In this document: positions 26,335 to 35,672 of the stretch, piece after piece
Layout of the letters: every line of letters begins with the position of its first letter
Position numbering within the stretch: position 1 is the stretch's first letter
NCBI GenBank assembly: GCA_002355495.1
Contig: AP017424.1
Coordinates: forward strand, 2,170,001-2,234,000
Source: Streptomyces laurentii
GTDB taxonomy: Bacteria > Actinomycetota > Actinomycetes > Streptomycetales > Streptomycetaceae
Length of the DNA: 64,000 bases
Direction: 5' to 3'
Notes under the pieces: model-generated
What the model saw: only the letters and a program-made list of their open reading frames with translations
What the model was told of the DNA's origin: nothing
Database searches by the model: none
Made by a program: the position numbers and the translations under genes

Positions 26335-27351
26335 TCAGTCGAGGTATCCCCGCAGCTGGTCGGCATAGGCGTGGGAGCGCAGCTTGCCCAGCGTCTTGGA
26401 CTCGATCTGGCGGATACGCTCGCGGGTCACCCCGAACAGTCGTCCGATCTCCTCCAGGGTGCGGGGCCGTCCGTCGTCGAGGCCGTAGCGCAGCGCGACG
26501 ACCTGGCGTTCGCGCTCGCCGAGGGTGGAGAGCACCGCTTCCAGATGCTCGCGCAGCAGCAGGAAGGCCGCCGACTCGACGGGCGACGCCGCGTCCCCGT
26601 CCTCGATGAGGTCGCCGAGCGCGACGTCGTCCTCCTCGCCCACCGGCGCGTGCAGCGACACCGGCTCCTGGGCGAGCCGCAGCACCTCGCCGATCCGCTC
26701 GGGCGGCAGGTCCAGGCGGGCGGCGACCTCCTCGGCGGTGGGCTCGTGGCCGTACTCCTGGAGGATGCTGCGCTGGACCCGGACGACCCGGTTGATCAGC
26801 TCGACCACGTGCACGGGGACCCGGATCGTGCGGGCCTGGTCGGCCAGCGCCCGGGACATCGCCTGCCGGATCCACCAGGTGGCGTACGTCGAGAACTTGT
26901 AGCCGCGCGCGTAGTCGAACTTCTCGACCGCCCGGATGAGGCCCAGGTTCCCCTCCTGGACCAGGTCGAGCATGGTCAGACCGCGGCCGACGTACCGCTT
27001 CGCGACGGAGACGACGAGCCGCAGATTGGCCTCGATCAGCCGGCGCTTGGCGATCCGGCCGAGGACCACGAGACGGTCGAGGTCGTGCGCGAGGCGGCCG
27101 TCCAGGCCGGGGCCGCGGGCCAGCTTCTCCTCGGCGAACAGCCCGGCCTCGATCCGGCGGGCCAGCTCGACCTCCTCCTCCGCGCTGAGCAGCGGGACCC
27201 GGCCTATCTCGCGCAGGTAGAGGCGGAACAGATCGGCCGACGAGCCGCCGCCACCGCCGCCCGCGGACACCCGGGGAGCGCGGGGAGCCGGGCGGGGGGC
27301 CGGGACGTACGGAGCTGATTCCTGGGACGCGGTGACGGTCCGGGTCTGCAC
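26335..27351 (-). CDS. hrdA: Sigma-70 family principal-like sigma factor (HrdA-like)
   Basis: 338 residues from a GTG with GGAGG 7 nt upstream. Region 1.2 is [17 protein letters not shown]. Region 2 contains [22 protein letters not shown] [20 protein letters not shown] and [13 protein letters not shown]. Region 3 is [12 protein letters not shown], and region 4 is [15 protein letters not shown] with the helix-turn-helix [20 protein letters not shown]. Without a long region 1.1 and with a Gly/Pro N-terminus it fits the non-essential Hrd paralogues of Streptomyces, not the principal HrdB. The position upstream of dnaG suggests hrdA; the exact paralogue assignment rests on recalled gene order. 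Confidence 0.8.
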   Translation of the reverse strand: MQTRTVTASQESAPYVPAPRPAPRAPRVSAGGGGGGSSADLFRLYLREIGRVPLLSAEEEVELARRIEAGLFAEEKLARGPGLDGRLAHDLDRLVVLGRIAKRRLIEANLRLVVSVAKRYVGRGLTMLDLVQEGNLGLIRAVEKFDYARGYKFSTYATWWIRQAMSRALADQARTIRVPVHVVELINRVVRVQRSILQEYGHEPTAEEVAARLDLPPERIGEVLRLAQEPVSLHAPVGEEDDVALGDLIEDGDAASPVESAAFLLLREHLEAVLSTLGERERQVVALRYGLDDGRPRTLEEIGRLFGVTRERIRQIESKTLGKLRSHAYADQLRGYLD

Positions 27352-27564
27352 GGGGCGACCTCCAGGGCGGGTGATCGCTGCCGGTGCGGGAGGGGGACGG
27401 GCGTGCGTACGGGCAGCGGGGCGGCACCGTCACCCAGTGTGGGGTACGGCGCGTCGCCGCCACGAGGGGCGTGCGGTGACTTTTTGAGTCCGGAATGTGA
27501 CCGACCGTACGCCGGGCCACCGCGCCGCACGCCGGACCGCGCGCCGGGCCGGCTGAAGCGGACG

Positions 27565-29478
27565 TCAGAGCGCGGCGGCGCCGTGCGTGCGCAGCGACTG
27601 TCCGTACTGGGTGAGCACCCACAGCTCGTTCTGTACGGCGGAGACCTGCCCCGGGTCGCCGTGCGGCCCGAGCCGGGCCAGGGTGCTCTGGACGTCGCGG
27701 ATCCGCCGGTCGACGGCCCGGAGCCGTACGGTCACCAGCTGGTCGCCCGCGTACGCCTCGTCGACGGCCTTGGCGAAGATCGTCTCGACGGCCAGCTCGG
27801 TGACGAGCGAGCGCACCGTGTCGTCGGGCGCGGCCTCGCGCACGGCGTCGAGGTAGTCGGAGGGCGCGTCGGTGGCGCCGCCCGCGTCCTGGACGCACTG
27901 GCGGACGGCGGCGTAGGGCGCGGCGGTGAACTCGTCGATCCCGTACGCGTCGAAGGCCGGCGAGACCAGCTCCGGGTACTGGAGGGCGAGCTTGAGCAGC
28001 TCGCGCTCGGTGCGGTGGGCGGGGCTGCGCAGGTTGAGCGCGGGCCCGGCGGGGGCGACGGGCGCCGGGATGTCGTACATCCGCCGCTGCCGGCCCCGGT
28101 CGCCGCCCCGCTGCTGCTCCGGACCGCCCTGGCCGCCCTGGCCGCCCTGGCGCTGCCAGCGGGCGATCTGGGCGACGCGGCGCACCACGAACTGGGTGTC
28201 GAGGATGCCGAGCATGCCCGCGAGCTGGACGGCGACCTCGTGCTGCGAGGCGATGTTCTTGATCCGGGCGACGATGGGCGCGGCCTCGTCGAGCGCGGCG
28301 GCGCGGCCGGAGGGGATCTCCAGGTCGTAGCGGCCGGTGATCTGGCGCAGCGCGAACTCGAACAGCGGGACGCGCGGTTCGACCAGGTCGGCGACGGCCT
28401 CGTCGCCCTTGGCCAGGCGCAGTTCGCAGGGGTCCATGCCGTCGGGCGCGATGGCGATGTACGTCTCGGCGGCGAACTTCTGGTCGTCCTCGAAGGCGCG
28501 CAGGGCGGCCTTCTGGCCGGCGGCGTCACCGTCGAAGGTGAAGATGACGCGGGCGGTGCCGTTGTCCATGAGGAGCCGGCGCAGGATCTTGATGTGGTCG
28601 CCGCCGAAGGACGTGCCGCAGGTGGCGATGGCGGTGGGCACGCCGGCCAGGTGGCAGGCCATGACGTCGGTGTAGCCCTCGACGACGACGGCCCGGCTGA
28701 CCTTGGCGATGTCCTTCTTGGCCAGGTCGATGCCGTAGAGGACCTGGGACTTCTTGTAGATCGGCGTCTCGGGGGTGTTGAGGTACTTGGGCCCGTTGTC
28801 GTCCTCGCGCAGCCGGCGCGCGCCGAAGCCGACGACGTCGCCGCCGACGTCCTTGATCGGCCACATGAGGCGGCCGCGGAAGCGGTCGATGGGGCCGCGG
28901 CGGCCGTCCTGGGAGAGGCCGGAGACGATCAGCTCGCGGTCGGTGAAGCCCTTGCCGCGCAGGAAGCGGGTGAGGTGGTCCCAGCCGGCCGGGGAGTAGC
29001 CGACGCCGAAGTGCTCGGCGGCGGCCTGGTCGAAGCCGCGCTCGGCGAGGAACTTCCGGCCGATCTCGGCCTCGGCGGAGCCGAGTTGGTCCGCGTAGTA
29101 CTGGGCGGCGACCTTGTGGGCCTCGACCAGGCGGGTGCGTTCGCCGCGCTGGTGGCCGGGGTTGTAGCCGCCCTCCTCGTACCGCAGCGTGATGCCCGCC
29201 CGGGCGGCGAGGCGCTCGACCGTCTCGGAGAAGGTGAGATGGTCGATCTTCATCACGAAGGCGATCGTGTCGCCGCCTTCCTGGCAGCCGAAGCAGTGGA
29301 AGAGTCCCTTGCTCGGGCTGACCTGGAAGGAGGGCGACTTCTCGTCGTGGAAGGGGCACAGCCCCTTGAGGTTCCCGCCGCCGGCGTTGCGGAGCTGGAG
29401 GTACTCGGATACGACGGCGTCGATCGGGACGGCGTCCCGTACCGCCTTCACGTCCTCATCGTTGATCCTGCCTGCCAC
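27565..29478 (-). CDS. dnaG: DNA primase
   Basis: 637 residues. N-terminal zinc-binding domain: CPFHDEKSPSF (about 42-52) and HCFGCQEGGD (about 61-70). The primase core has YSPAGWDHLTRFL and RLMWPIKDVGGDVVGFGAR. The TOPRIM domain begins at VVVEGYTDVMACHLAG, continues through CGTSFGGDHI, and binds metal with FTFDGDAAGQKAALRA. The C-terminal part binds helicase. It makes RNA primers at the replication fork. The GTG follows a TAGAAT box by about 6 nt with no ribosome site, so it is probably leaderless. Confidence 0.97.
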   Translation of the reverse strand: MAGRINDEDVKAVRDAVPIDAVVSEYLQLRNAGGGNLKGLCPFHDEKSPSFQVSPSKGLFHCFGCQEGGDTIAFVMKIDHLTFSETVERLAARAGITLRYEEGGYNPGHQRGERTRLVEAHKVAAQYYADQLGSAEAEIGRKFLAERGFDQAAAEHFGVGYSPAGWDHLTRFLRGKGFTDRELIVSGLSQDGRRGPIDRFRGRLMWPIKDVGGDVVGFGARRLREDDNGPKYLNTPETPIYKKSQVLYGIDLAKKDIAKVSRAVVVEGYTDVMACHLAGVPTAIATCGTSFGGDHIKILRRLLMDNGTARVIFTFDGDAAGQKAALRAFEDDQKFAAETYIAIAPDGMDPCELRLAKGDEAVADLVEPRVPLFEFALRQITGRYDLEIPSGRAAALDEAAPIVARIKNIASQHEVAVQLAGMLGILDTQFVVRRVAQIARWQRQGGQGGQGGPEQQRGGDRGRQRRMYDIPAPVAPAGPALNLRSPAHRTERELLKLALQYPELVSPAFDAYGIDEFTAAPYAAVRQCVQDAGGATDAPSDYLDAVREAAPDDTVRSLVTELAVETIFAKAVDEAYAGDQLVTVRLRAVDRRIRDVQSTLARLGPHGDPGQVSAVQNELWVLTQYGQSLRTHGAAAL

Positions 29479-29522
29479 GCATAGATTCTACGGGGAGCGG
29501 GAAGGCGCCCGGGCTGCACCGG

Positions 29523-30785
29523 CTACGCGGCGAGGGTCTCCAGGGGCACGGAGGGGTCCGCGAGCCGCTCGGGGTCCACCTGGGCACGGGAGCGGATGAG
29601 CTTCTGGATGGGTTCTGTGACGTCCCACACATTCACGTTCATGCCCGCGAGGACCCGGCCGTCCTTCAGCCAGAAGGCGACGAACTCGCGCTTTCCGACG
29701 TCCCCGCGCGTCACGATCTGGTCGTACGAGCCGGGCGGGGCCCAGCCCGAGTACTCCATGCCGAGGTCGTACTGATCGGAGAAGAAGTAGGGGACGCGGT
29801 CGTACGAGACGCTCTGGCCGAGCATCGCGCGGGCGGCGGCCGGGCCGCCGTTGAGGGCGTTGGCCCAGTGCTCGACCCGCAGCCGGGTGTGCAGCGCGGG
29901 GTGGTGCGCGGCGGCGACGTCGCCGGCGGCGAAGACGTCCGGGTCGGAGGTGCGCAGCGTCTCGTCGACGGCGACACCGCCGCCGTCGGCGCGGTCGACG
30001 AGGGCGAGGCCGGCGTTCTCGGCGAGGGTGGTGCGCGGGGCGGCGCCGATGGCGACGAGGACGGCGTGCGCGGGGTGCTCCTCGCCGTCGTCGGTACGGG
30101 CGGCGAGGACCATGCCGTCCTGGCCGGTGATCTCGGTGAGCCGGGCGCCGAAGTGGAAGCGGACGCCGTGCGCGGCGTGCAGGTCGGCGAAGACCTGGCC
30201 CAGCTCGGGGCCGAGGACCCGGTGCAGCGGGGTCGGGTCCGCCTCGACGATGGTGACCTCGGCGCCGTACGTACGGGCCGCGGCGGCGACCTCCAGGCCG
30301 ATCCAGCCGGCGCCCGCGATGACCAGGTGGCCGTTGTCACGGCCGAGCGCCTTCAGCTCGTCGCGCAGCCGCTCGCAGTGGGCGAGGCGGCGCAGGTGGT
30401 GCACGCCGGCCAGACCGGTGCCGGGGATGTCGAGGCGGCGCGGCTCGGCGCCGGTGGCGAGGAGCAGCTTGTCGTAGCGGATCACGGTGCCGTCGCCGAG
30501 CCGGACGGTGTGGGCGTCGCGGTCGATGGCGGTGACGGTCTGGCCGAGGTGGAGTTCGACGTCGTTGCTCGCGTACCAGGAGGGTTCGTGGACGAAGACG
30601 GAGTCGCGGTCGGCCTTGCCGAGGAGGAAGCCCTTGGAGAGCGGTGGACGCTCGTAGGGGCGTTCGTGTTCGTCGCAGACGAGGATGACCCGCCCGTTGA
30701 ATCCTTCGGAGCGCAGGGTCTCCGCCGCCTTGGCGCCGGCCAGGCCCCCGCCGACGATGACAAAGGTCTGATCTGCGTCGACCAC
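29523..30785 (-). CDS. FAD-dependent NAD(P) oxidoreductase (ferredoxin/rubredoxin reductase type)
   Basis: 420 residues from a GTG with GAGGAGG 7 nt upstream. FAD-binding FVIVGGGLAGAKAAETL near the N-terminus, YERPPLSKGFL, a second Rossmann motif LVIAGAGWIGLEVAAAA (about 148-164) for NAD(P)H, VLVAIGAAPRTTLAENAGL, and the C-terminal FAD contact DVFAAGDVAAAHHP. Family members pass electrons from NAD(P)H to ferredoxins serving P450s or dioxygenases. No ferredoxin gene is adjacent, so the partner is unknown. It lies just upstream of dnaG in the same orientation with 44 bp between. Confidence 0.9.
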   Translation of the reverse strand: MVDADQTFVIVGGGLAGAKAAETLRSEGFNGRVILVCDEHERPYERPPLSKGFLLGKADRDSVFVHEPSWYASNDVELHLGQTVTAIDRDAHTVRLGDGTVIRYDKLLLATGAEPRRLDIPGTGLAGVHHLRRLAHCERLRDELKALGRDNGHLVIAGAGWIGLEVAAAARTYGAEVTIVEADPTPLHRVLGPELGQVFADLHAAHGVRFHFGARLTEITGQDGMVLAARTDDGEEHPAHAVLVAIGAAPRTTLAENAGLALVDRADGGGVAVDETLRTSDPDVFAAGDVAAAHHPALHTRLRVEHWANALNGGPAAARAMLGQSVSYDRVPYFFSDQYDLGMEYSGWAPPGSYDQIVTRGDVGKREFVAFWLKDGRVLAGMNVNVWDVTEPIQKLIRSRAQVDPERLADPSVPLETLAA

Positions 30786-30991
30786 GTTGATTCCTCCTCG
30801 TTGCGACCGGTTCCCTACGCTACGCCCCTGGACCCGGCCCGGACCGTACCGCCTCGGGACGTGCTTGCGCAGGGTCCCGCACCGGCCATGGGGTGGGAAG
30901 GGGGCGAACGGCCCCGGAACCGGCCCCCGAAAGGGGACCTTGGTCATCCGCGCGGACGCGGAGGCCGGTGGACGGGTCAGCGGTGGGCGGG

Positions 30992-32356
30992 TCAGCGGTG
31001 GTGCGGTGCGCGCAGGCGGGCGTGCAGGGCGCGGGCCGACGCGTCGGTGAGGGAGGCGATCTGATCGACGATCACCCGCTTGCGGGAGCGGTCGTCGGGG
31101 GCGGCGGCGAACAGGGCGCGGAACTGCGGGTCGAGCCCCTCGGGGGCGCGGGCGGTGAGCGCCTCGGCCAGTTCGGTGACGACGACGCGCTGGTCGGCGC
31201 GGAGCGCCTCCTGTTCGGCGCGCTGCATCACGTACCGGTCGGCGATGGCCTTGAGGACGGCGCACTCCAGGCGGGCCGCGCGGGGGACGACGAGGGTGGC
31301 GCCGTAGCGGGTGAGGCGGCCGGAGCCGTAGGCGTGCCGGGTGGCGGTCTCGGCGGCGAGGCAGAAACGGCCGATGAGCTGGCTGGTGGCGTCCTTGAGG
31401 CGGGCCTGGGCGACGGCCGAGCCGTCGTAGCCGTGCGGCCACCAGTCCTCGTCCATGAGCCGGTCGAGGGCGGCGGCGAGTTCGGCGGGGTCGGTGTCCT
31501 CGGGGACGTAGCGGCCGCGGGCGACGGCCCAGATGTCGGCGCGCTCGGGTTCGGCGAGGAGCAGGTTGGGGTCGATGTGCCCGGCGTGCAGGCCGTCCTC
31601 GAAGTCGTGGACGGAGTAGGCGACGTCGTCGGACCAGTCCATGACCTGGGCCTCGAAGCAGGTGCGGTCGGCGGGGGCGTCCTGCCGGGCCCAGGTGAAG
31701 ACGGGCAGGTCGTCCTCGTACACGCCGAACTTGGGCGAGCCGGGGTCGGTGGGGTGGCCGCCGCGGGGCCAGGGGTACTTGGTGGCGGCGTCGAGGGCGG
31801 CGCGGGTGAGGTTGAGGCCGACGCTGAGCGGGGCGCCGGTGGCGGGGTCGGCGATGAACCGTTTCGGCTCGATCCGGGTGAGCAGCCGCAGCGACTGGGC
31901 GTTGCCCTCGAAGCCGCCGCAGTCCTTGGCGACGTCGTTGAGGGCCTGTTCGCCGTTGTGCCCGAAGGGCGGGTGGCCGAGGTCGTGGGCGAGACAGGCG
32001 GCCTCGACGAGGTCGGGGTCGCAGCCGAGGGCGGCGCCGAGCTCGCGGCCGACCTGGGCGCACTCCAGGGAGTGGGTGAGCCGGGTGCGCGGGCTGGTGT
32101 CCCAGGCGTGGCTGTACGAGCCGGGGGTGACGACCTGGGTCTTGCCGGCGAGCCGGCGCAGCGCGGCGGAGTGCAGCACGCGGGCGCGGTCGCGCTGGAA
32201 GGCCGTGCGGCCGGGCCGCTTGTCGGGCTCGGCGGCCCAGCGTTCGGTGTCGGCCGCGTCGTAGCCGGGGGTGCCGGGGGCGTCGGGAGTGCCGGGGGTG
32301 TGCGGGATGCCGGGGGTGCCGCCGGTCCGGTCGGGGTTCTCGGGGAAGCCTGCCAT
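30992..32356 (-). CDS. dgt: Deoxyguanosinetriphosphate triphosphohydrolase-like protein
   Basis: 454 residues from the ATG of [23 protein letters not shown] box lies 7 nt upstream, so it is probably leaderless. A disordered Gly/Pro/Thr leader precedes [21 protein letters not shown]. The HD-domain metal ligands are [22 protein letters not shown] and [17 protein letters not shown]. It hydrolyses dNTPs to the nucleoside and triphosphate, controlling the dNTP pool. In actinobacteria dgt commonly sits near dnaG, as here. Confidence 0.92.
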   Translation of the reverse strand: MAGFPENPDRTGGTPGIPHTPGTPDAPGTPGYDAADTERWAAEPDKRPGRTAFQRDRARVLHSAALRRLAGKTQVVTPGSYSHAWDTSPRTRLTHSLECAQVGRELGAALGCDPDLVEAACLAHDLGHPPFGHNGEQALNDVAKDCGGFEGNAQSLRLLTRIEPKRFIADPATGAPLSVGLNLTRAALDAATKYPWPRGGHPTDPGSPKFGVYEDDLPVFTWARQDAPADRTCFEAQVMDWSDDVAYSVHDFEDGLHAGHIDPNLLLAEPERADIWAVARGRYVPEDTDPAELAAALDRLMDEDWWPHGYDGSAVAQARLKDATSQLIGRFCLAAETATRHAYGSGRLTRYGATLVVPRAARLECAVLKAIADRYVMQRAEQEALRADQRVVVTELAEALTARAPEGLDPQFRALFAAAPDDRSRKRVIVDQIASLTDASARALHARLRAPHHR

Positions 32357-32512
32357 GCCCCCGACCGTAACCGGCAGGACGGACAGAAGGGGGCAGATGG
32401 CGGCGTCGGGTGGGGCAGGACCTCCGGGATCCGGGGCCATGGCCGGGCGTTTGCGGCCGGGCCTTGTGGCGGGGCCTTTATGGCTGGGCCGCTGTGGCGG
32501 GGCCTTTGTGGC

Positions 32513-33226
32513 TCAGGCGTCGAGCCAGACCCGCAGCGGGCCGATCGCCTCGAAGCCCGCCGCCAGCGCCGCGTCGAGGTCGTCGCCCGACTCGTACCCG
32601 ACGAGCGGAAGCGCGGGGTCGGCGACCGCGAGGACGCCGGACCAGGCGGCGGAGGCCGGGACGCCGTCGGCGGTGAAGAGGTTGGAGACGCCGGTGACGC
32701 GTGGGCTCGCGGTGAGGACGGCGCCGCCGAGGATCCGGCCGTCGGGGGCGTGGCCCGCGACGATCGTGGTGGCGGGGTCGTCGAGGAGCTCCGGCCGGAA
32801 GAGGGCGGCCTCGTCGGCGTCGCCGCCGCTCCAGGCCAGCGCCCAGGCGGCGAGTTCGCCGGGGGTGCGGACGGGCCGGTACGCGGCGGCGCCGGCGTCC
32901 GCGGCGCTGCCCGGCAGGCCGGCGGGGCGGTGGATCCACTGGGCCTCGAAGAGCAGCCGGAAGCCCTCGGGCGCGAGGTCGAGGCGGGCGAGGCTGTCCT
33001 TGACGGAGGCGCCGGGGGTGGTGCGGTCGATGCCGTCCAGGACGTCCCGCGCTTCGGCGTCCGCGGTGAGGGTGACCGCGTCGGGGTAGTAGAGCGGGGT
33101 GCGGCGCGGGCTGGTCCAGGCGCGCGGGCCCAGGGCGGCCTCGGACAGGCCGTGCGCGCGGCACATCGTCGCGCACCACTGGACGTTGTTCTGGAGGGCG
33201 TCGGCGAGGACGGCTTCGATGATCAC
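32513..33226 (-). CDS. Conserved actinobacterial protein, GNAT-like C-terminal half
   Basis: 237 residues. The N-terminal half (QNNVQWCATMCRAHGLS, TPLYYPDAVTL, GASVKDSLARLDLAPEGFRL) and the C-terminal half (AWALAWSGG, TTIVAGHAPDGRILGGAVL, TGVSNLF, DPALPLVGYESGDDLDAAL, GFEAIGPLRVWL) resemble an acetyltransferase-like fold ending with the usual GFxxxGxLRVW. No experimentally defined activity is known to me. It begins at a GTG with a weak ribosome site and follows dgt's upstream region in the same orientation. Confidence 0.7.
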   Translation of the reverse strand: MIIEAVLADALQNNVQWCATMCRAHGLSEAALGPRAWTSPRRTPLYYPDAVTLTADAEARDVLDGIDRTTPGASVKDSLARLDLAPEGFRLLFEAQWIHRPAGLPGSAADAGAAAYRPVRTPGELAAWALAWSGGDADEAALFRPELLDDPATTIVAGHAPDGRILGGAVLTASPRVTGVSNLFTADGVPASAAWSGVLAVADPALPLVGYESGDDLDAALAAGFEAIGPLRVWLDA

Positions 33227-33391
33227 CCGCGGATGGTACGGGCCCGGTCTCTTCGCCTCCTCCTATTTTCCACACGGGGCCTCCCGGAACCTCCGCGCGG
33301 CCGGAGGGAGTTGCGGGCGCGGCGGCTCGGGGCGGGTGGGCCGGGAGGGAACGGATCGCGCCGGCGAGCGAACCGGAACCGGCCGTATCGC

Positions 33392-33417
33392 GTCGAACGG
33401 TGTGACATCCGTTCGAC
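33392..33417. promoter_or_regulatory. Inverted repeat GTCGAACGG-N8-CCGTTCGAC
   Basis: A perfect 9-bp inverted repeat with an 8-bp spacer, 113 bp upstream of the SanA-like gene and in the divergent gap. The symmetry and spacing suit a dimeric repressor or a hairpin in the transcript; its role is inferred. Confidence 0.4.
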
Positions 33418-33420
33418 TTT

Positions 33421-33490
33421 CCGCTCTTCCGCTCTTCGGCAATTCGACTCTTCGACTCTTCGGCCTTCCCGGGCTCTTCCGCTCCTCTCC
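33421..33490 (+). repeat. CTCTTC-rich low-complexity leader
   Basis: The hexamer CTCTTC and its variants recur at least six times in 70 bp directly upstream of the SanA-like gene, giving a pyrimidine-rich strand. It may be unstructured leader RNA or slippage-prone DNA. Confidence 0.6.
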
Positions 33491-33529
33491 CCGCTCCGAC
33501 ATCCGACGACCACTCCGGAGGTCCCCCGC

Positions 33530-34231
33530 ATGCGCGGCGTCCGACTGCCCCGACCGCTCCGACTCCCCCGCACCGTCCGGGGCCGCCGCCGCGCCGTCCA
33601 GGCCGTCATGATCGGGGCCTGTCTCGCGCTCGCGCCGGTCACCTGGATGCACACCGCCGCCGACGGCCGGCTGCGGACGACGGCCGACGTGCCCGCCGAG
33701 GACGTCGCGGTCGTGTTCGGCGCCGGACTGTGGAAGGGCCGCCCCACCCCGTATCTCGCGCACCGCCTCGACGCCGCCGCCGAGCTGTACCGCTCCGGCA
33801 AGGTCAAGGTCCTCCTCGTCACCGGCGACAACAGCCGCACCGAGTACGACGAGCCGAGCGCGATGCGCACCTACCTGGCGGCGCGCGGGGTGCCGGACGA
33901 CAAGGTCGTCAGCGACTACGCGGGCTTCGACACCTGGGACTCGTGCGTCCGCGCCAAGAAGATCTTCGGCGTGGACCGGGCCGTCCTCGTCACCCAGGAC
34001 TTCCACGTCAAGCGGGCCCTCGCGCTGTGCGCGGCGGCGGGCGTGGAGTCGTACGGCGTCGGGGTCGGCGAACCGCACGACGCCACCTGGTACTACGGCA
34101 CCACCCGGGAGATCGCCGCCGCCGGGAAGGCCGCCGCCGAGGCGGCCCTGCGGCCGGACCCGCACTTCCTCGGCGACCGGGAGGACGGCGTCACCAAGGC
34201 CCTGGCGGCCACCCCGCACCCGGCCCGGTGA
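33530..34231 (+). CDS. SanA/YdcF-like DUF218 membrane protein
   Basis: 233 residues; GGAGG lies 8 nt before the ATG. A basic N-terminus leads to one helix (AVMIGACLALAPVTW, about 25-39). The DUF218 domain follows: VAVVFGAGLWKGRPTPYLAHR, LDAAAELYRSGKVKVLLVTGDN, EPSAMRTYLAARGVPDDKV, FDTWDSCVRAKKIFG and LVTQDFHVKRALALC. SanA in E. coli supports envelope barrier function; related domains occur in peptidoglycan-linked steps. A single-anchor envelope protein is expected. Substrate unknown. Confidence 0.85.
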   Translation: MRGVRLPRPLRLPRTVRGRRRAVQAVMIGACLALAPVTWMHTAADGRLRTTADVPAEDVAVVFGAGLWKGRPTPYLAHRLDAAAELYRSGKVKVLLVTGDNSRTEYDEPSAMRTYLAARGVPDDKVVSDYAGFDTWDSCVRAKKIFGVDRAVLVTQDFHVKRALALCAAAGVESYGVGVGEPHDATWYYGTTREIAAAGKAAAEAALRPDPHFLGDREDGVTKALAATPHPAR

Positions 34232-34271
34232 CCGGTCGGGCGTCCGCTCCCTCTTCCGTCCCCGCTTCCGG

Positions 34272-34721
34272 TCACACGTCCGCGCGGCCGAACCAGTCGC
34301 CGCCCGGGATCGGCGGGCCGAGCGCCGTGCCCGGCGCGGCCAGGTACACCCAGGCGGACACCCGGGCCCCGTCCCGGAGCCGTACGGTCGCGCGGGCCGC
34401 GCGCTCGTAGCCGGCGGGAAGCTCCAGCAGGTCGAGGGCGTCGAGGAGTGCGGGGTACGTGCCGGGCGCGGCCGTCAGCAGGGTGCCGGTGACCGGCCCG
34501 GCGCCCGGGGCGGCGACGGCGTACGGGTAGCCGGGGCCGTCGTGCAGCACCGCGTCGGGCAGAAGGGCGTCCTCCTCGGCGGCGGTCCGGCCGCGCAGGA
34601 GCCGGTCGTGGTGCCGCCCGCCGGGACGCAGCGTGCCGTACACGAAGAAGGGCCGCTCGGTCCCGGGCCGGTGCGCGCCGCTCGCGTTCTCGTTCGCGTT
34701 CGCGTTCGCGTTCTCGTTCAC
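34272..34721 (-). CDS. Gamma-glutamylcyclotransferase-fold protein
   Basis: 149 residues from a GTG. After a repetitive N-terminus (NENANANANENAS) comes the family motif FFVYGTLRPGGRHHD, then GPVTGTLLTAAPGTYPALLDAL, the region normally carrying the catalytic Glu, and YERAARATVRLRDG. This is the GGCT/AIG2 fold, which cyclises gamma-glutamyl amines. The N-terminal Asn/Glu/Ala tract comes from a hexanucleotide repeat and is probably not part of the fold. Confidence 0.8.
   Translation of the reverse strand: MNENANANANENASGAHRPGTERPFFVYGTLRPGGRHHDRLLRGRTAAEEDALLPDAVLHDGPGYPYAVAAPGAGPVTGTLLTAAPGTYPALLDALDLLELPAGYERAARATVRLRDGARVSAWVYLAAPGTALGPPIPGGDWFGRADV
34683..34719. repeat. GCGAAC/GAGAAC hexanucleotide repeat within coding sequence
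   Basis: About six hexamer units (GCGAAC and GAGAAC) lie directly after the GTG of the cyclotransferase gene and encode alternating Asn-Ala or Asn-Glu. As the unit is six bases, length change would keep the frame. Confidence 0.7.
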
Positions 34722-34814
34722 GCCGCCACGGTAGGGGCCGGGGCGCGGCGGGCGGCGGGGCGGGTGCGCTCCACCCCGTACCACCGGCGTCCGCCCCCCC
34801 GTACCGCCGCGTCC

Positions 34815-35411
34815 TCACCCCGCGTACGGGCGGACGGCCTTGGCCTCCCTGAGGGCGTGGGCCCACCAGGCGAGCTGGTCGAGCAGGCGGGTGGCGGCGG
34901 CGTCCGGGATCTCCGGGTCCTTGAGCGTGCCGTCCTCGGTGAAGCTGCCGTGCACTCCGGCGAAGGAGACGGTCTCGCGGATGGTGGCGGTGTGCATCTC
35001 GGCGAAGACCTGGCGCAGCTGCTCGACGGCGCGCAGGCCGCCGGAGATGCCGCCGTAGGAGACGAAGGCGACGGGCTTGGCCTGCCACTCGGTGAAGTGC
35101 CAGTCGATCAGGGCCTTCAGGGAGGCGGGGAAGGAGTGGTTGTACTCGGGGGTGACGACGACGAAGGCGTCGGCCTCGGCCAGCACCGGGCCGACCTTGG
35201 CCAATTCGGCCCTGACGGCGGCGCCGGGGTCGCGGGAGAGGGCGGTGGGCAGGTCGACGTCGGCGAGGTCGACGACGCGGGTGGCGAAGTCCTGGTGCGC
35301 CTCGGCGTGTCCGGCGAACCAGTCGGTGACGATGTGGCCGAAGCGGCCCTCGCGGTTGCTGGCGGCGATGACGGCGAGTCGGAGCGGGCGCGTGGTGGTG
35401 TCGGTGTCCAT
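34815..35411 (-). CDS. NADPH-dependent FMN reductase
   Basis: 198 residues. The flavodoxin-like fold shows LAVIAASNREGRFG (phosphate-binding loop), VVTPEYNHSFPASLKALIDW (the conserved PEYN that contacts FMN) and VAFVSYGGISGGLRAVEQLR. Family members are azo-, quinone- or chromate-reducing flavoproteins or FMN reductases; the substrate cannot be read from the sequence. It is monocistronic, divergent from the secreted-protein gene at 35673. Confidence 0.9.
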   Translation of the reverse strand: MDTDTTTRPLRLAVIAASNREGRFGHIVTDWFAGHAEAHQDFATRVVDLADVDLPTALSRDPGAAVRAELAKVGPVLAEADAFVVVTPEYNHSFPASLKALIDWHFTEWQAKPVAFVSYGGISGGLRAVEQLRQVFAEMHTATIRETVSFAGVHGSFTEDGTLKDPEIPDAAATRLLDQLAWWAHALREAKAVRPYAG

Positions 35412-35672
35412 GTCGACGAGGGTGGTACCTCAAGCAAGGTCGAGGTCAAGCGCGGATTCTCCGCGGCCGTGCTCACCCATTCGGAGCGGGCCGCCTCCCG
35501 CCTCCCGGAATCGCCCCCTACCTGCGCGAACACCAGGGAGGGCGGCCGCACGCCGTATCGGACGGAGCAGTTCTGACGCTTCCTCACCAGGCGCGGAACC
35601 CGGGCATCGCCTTGTCTCGGACCTACGGAAGACCGCTTCCGCAAGCCGTTCGCGCGCCCCGGAGGACCCCCC

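Noticed and set aside
30893..34231. 1112-codon plus-strand frame across dgt
   Set aside because: Low-complexity Gly/Ala/Arg composition from high-GC antisense sequence; only its 3' part, the SanA-like gene, is real.
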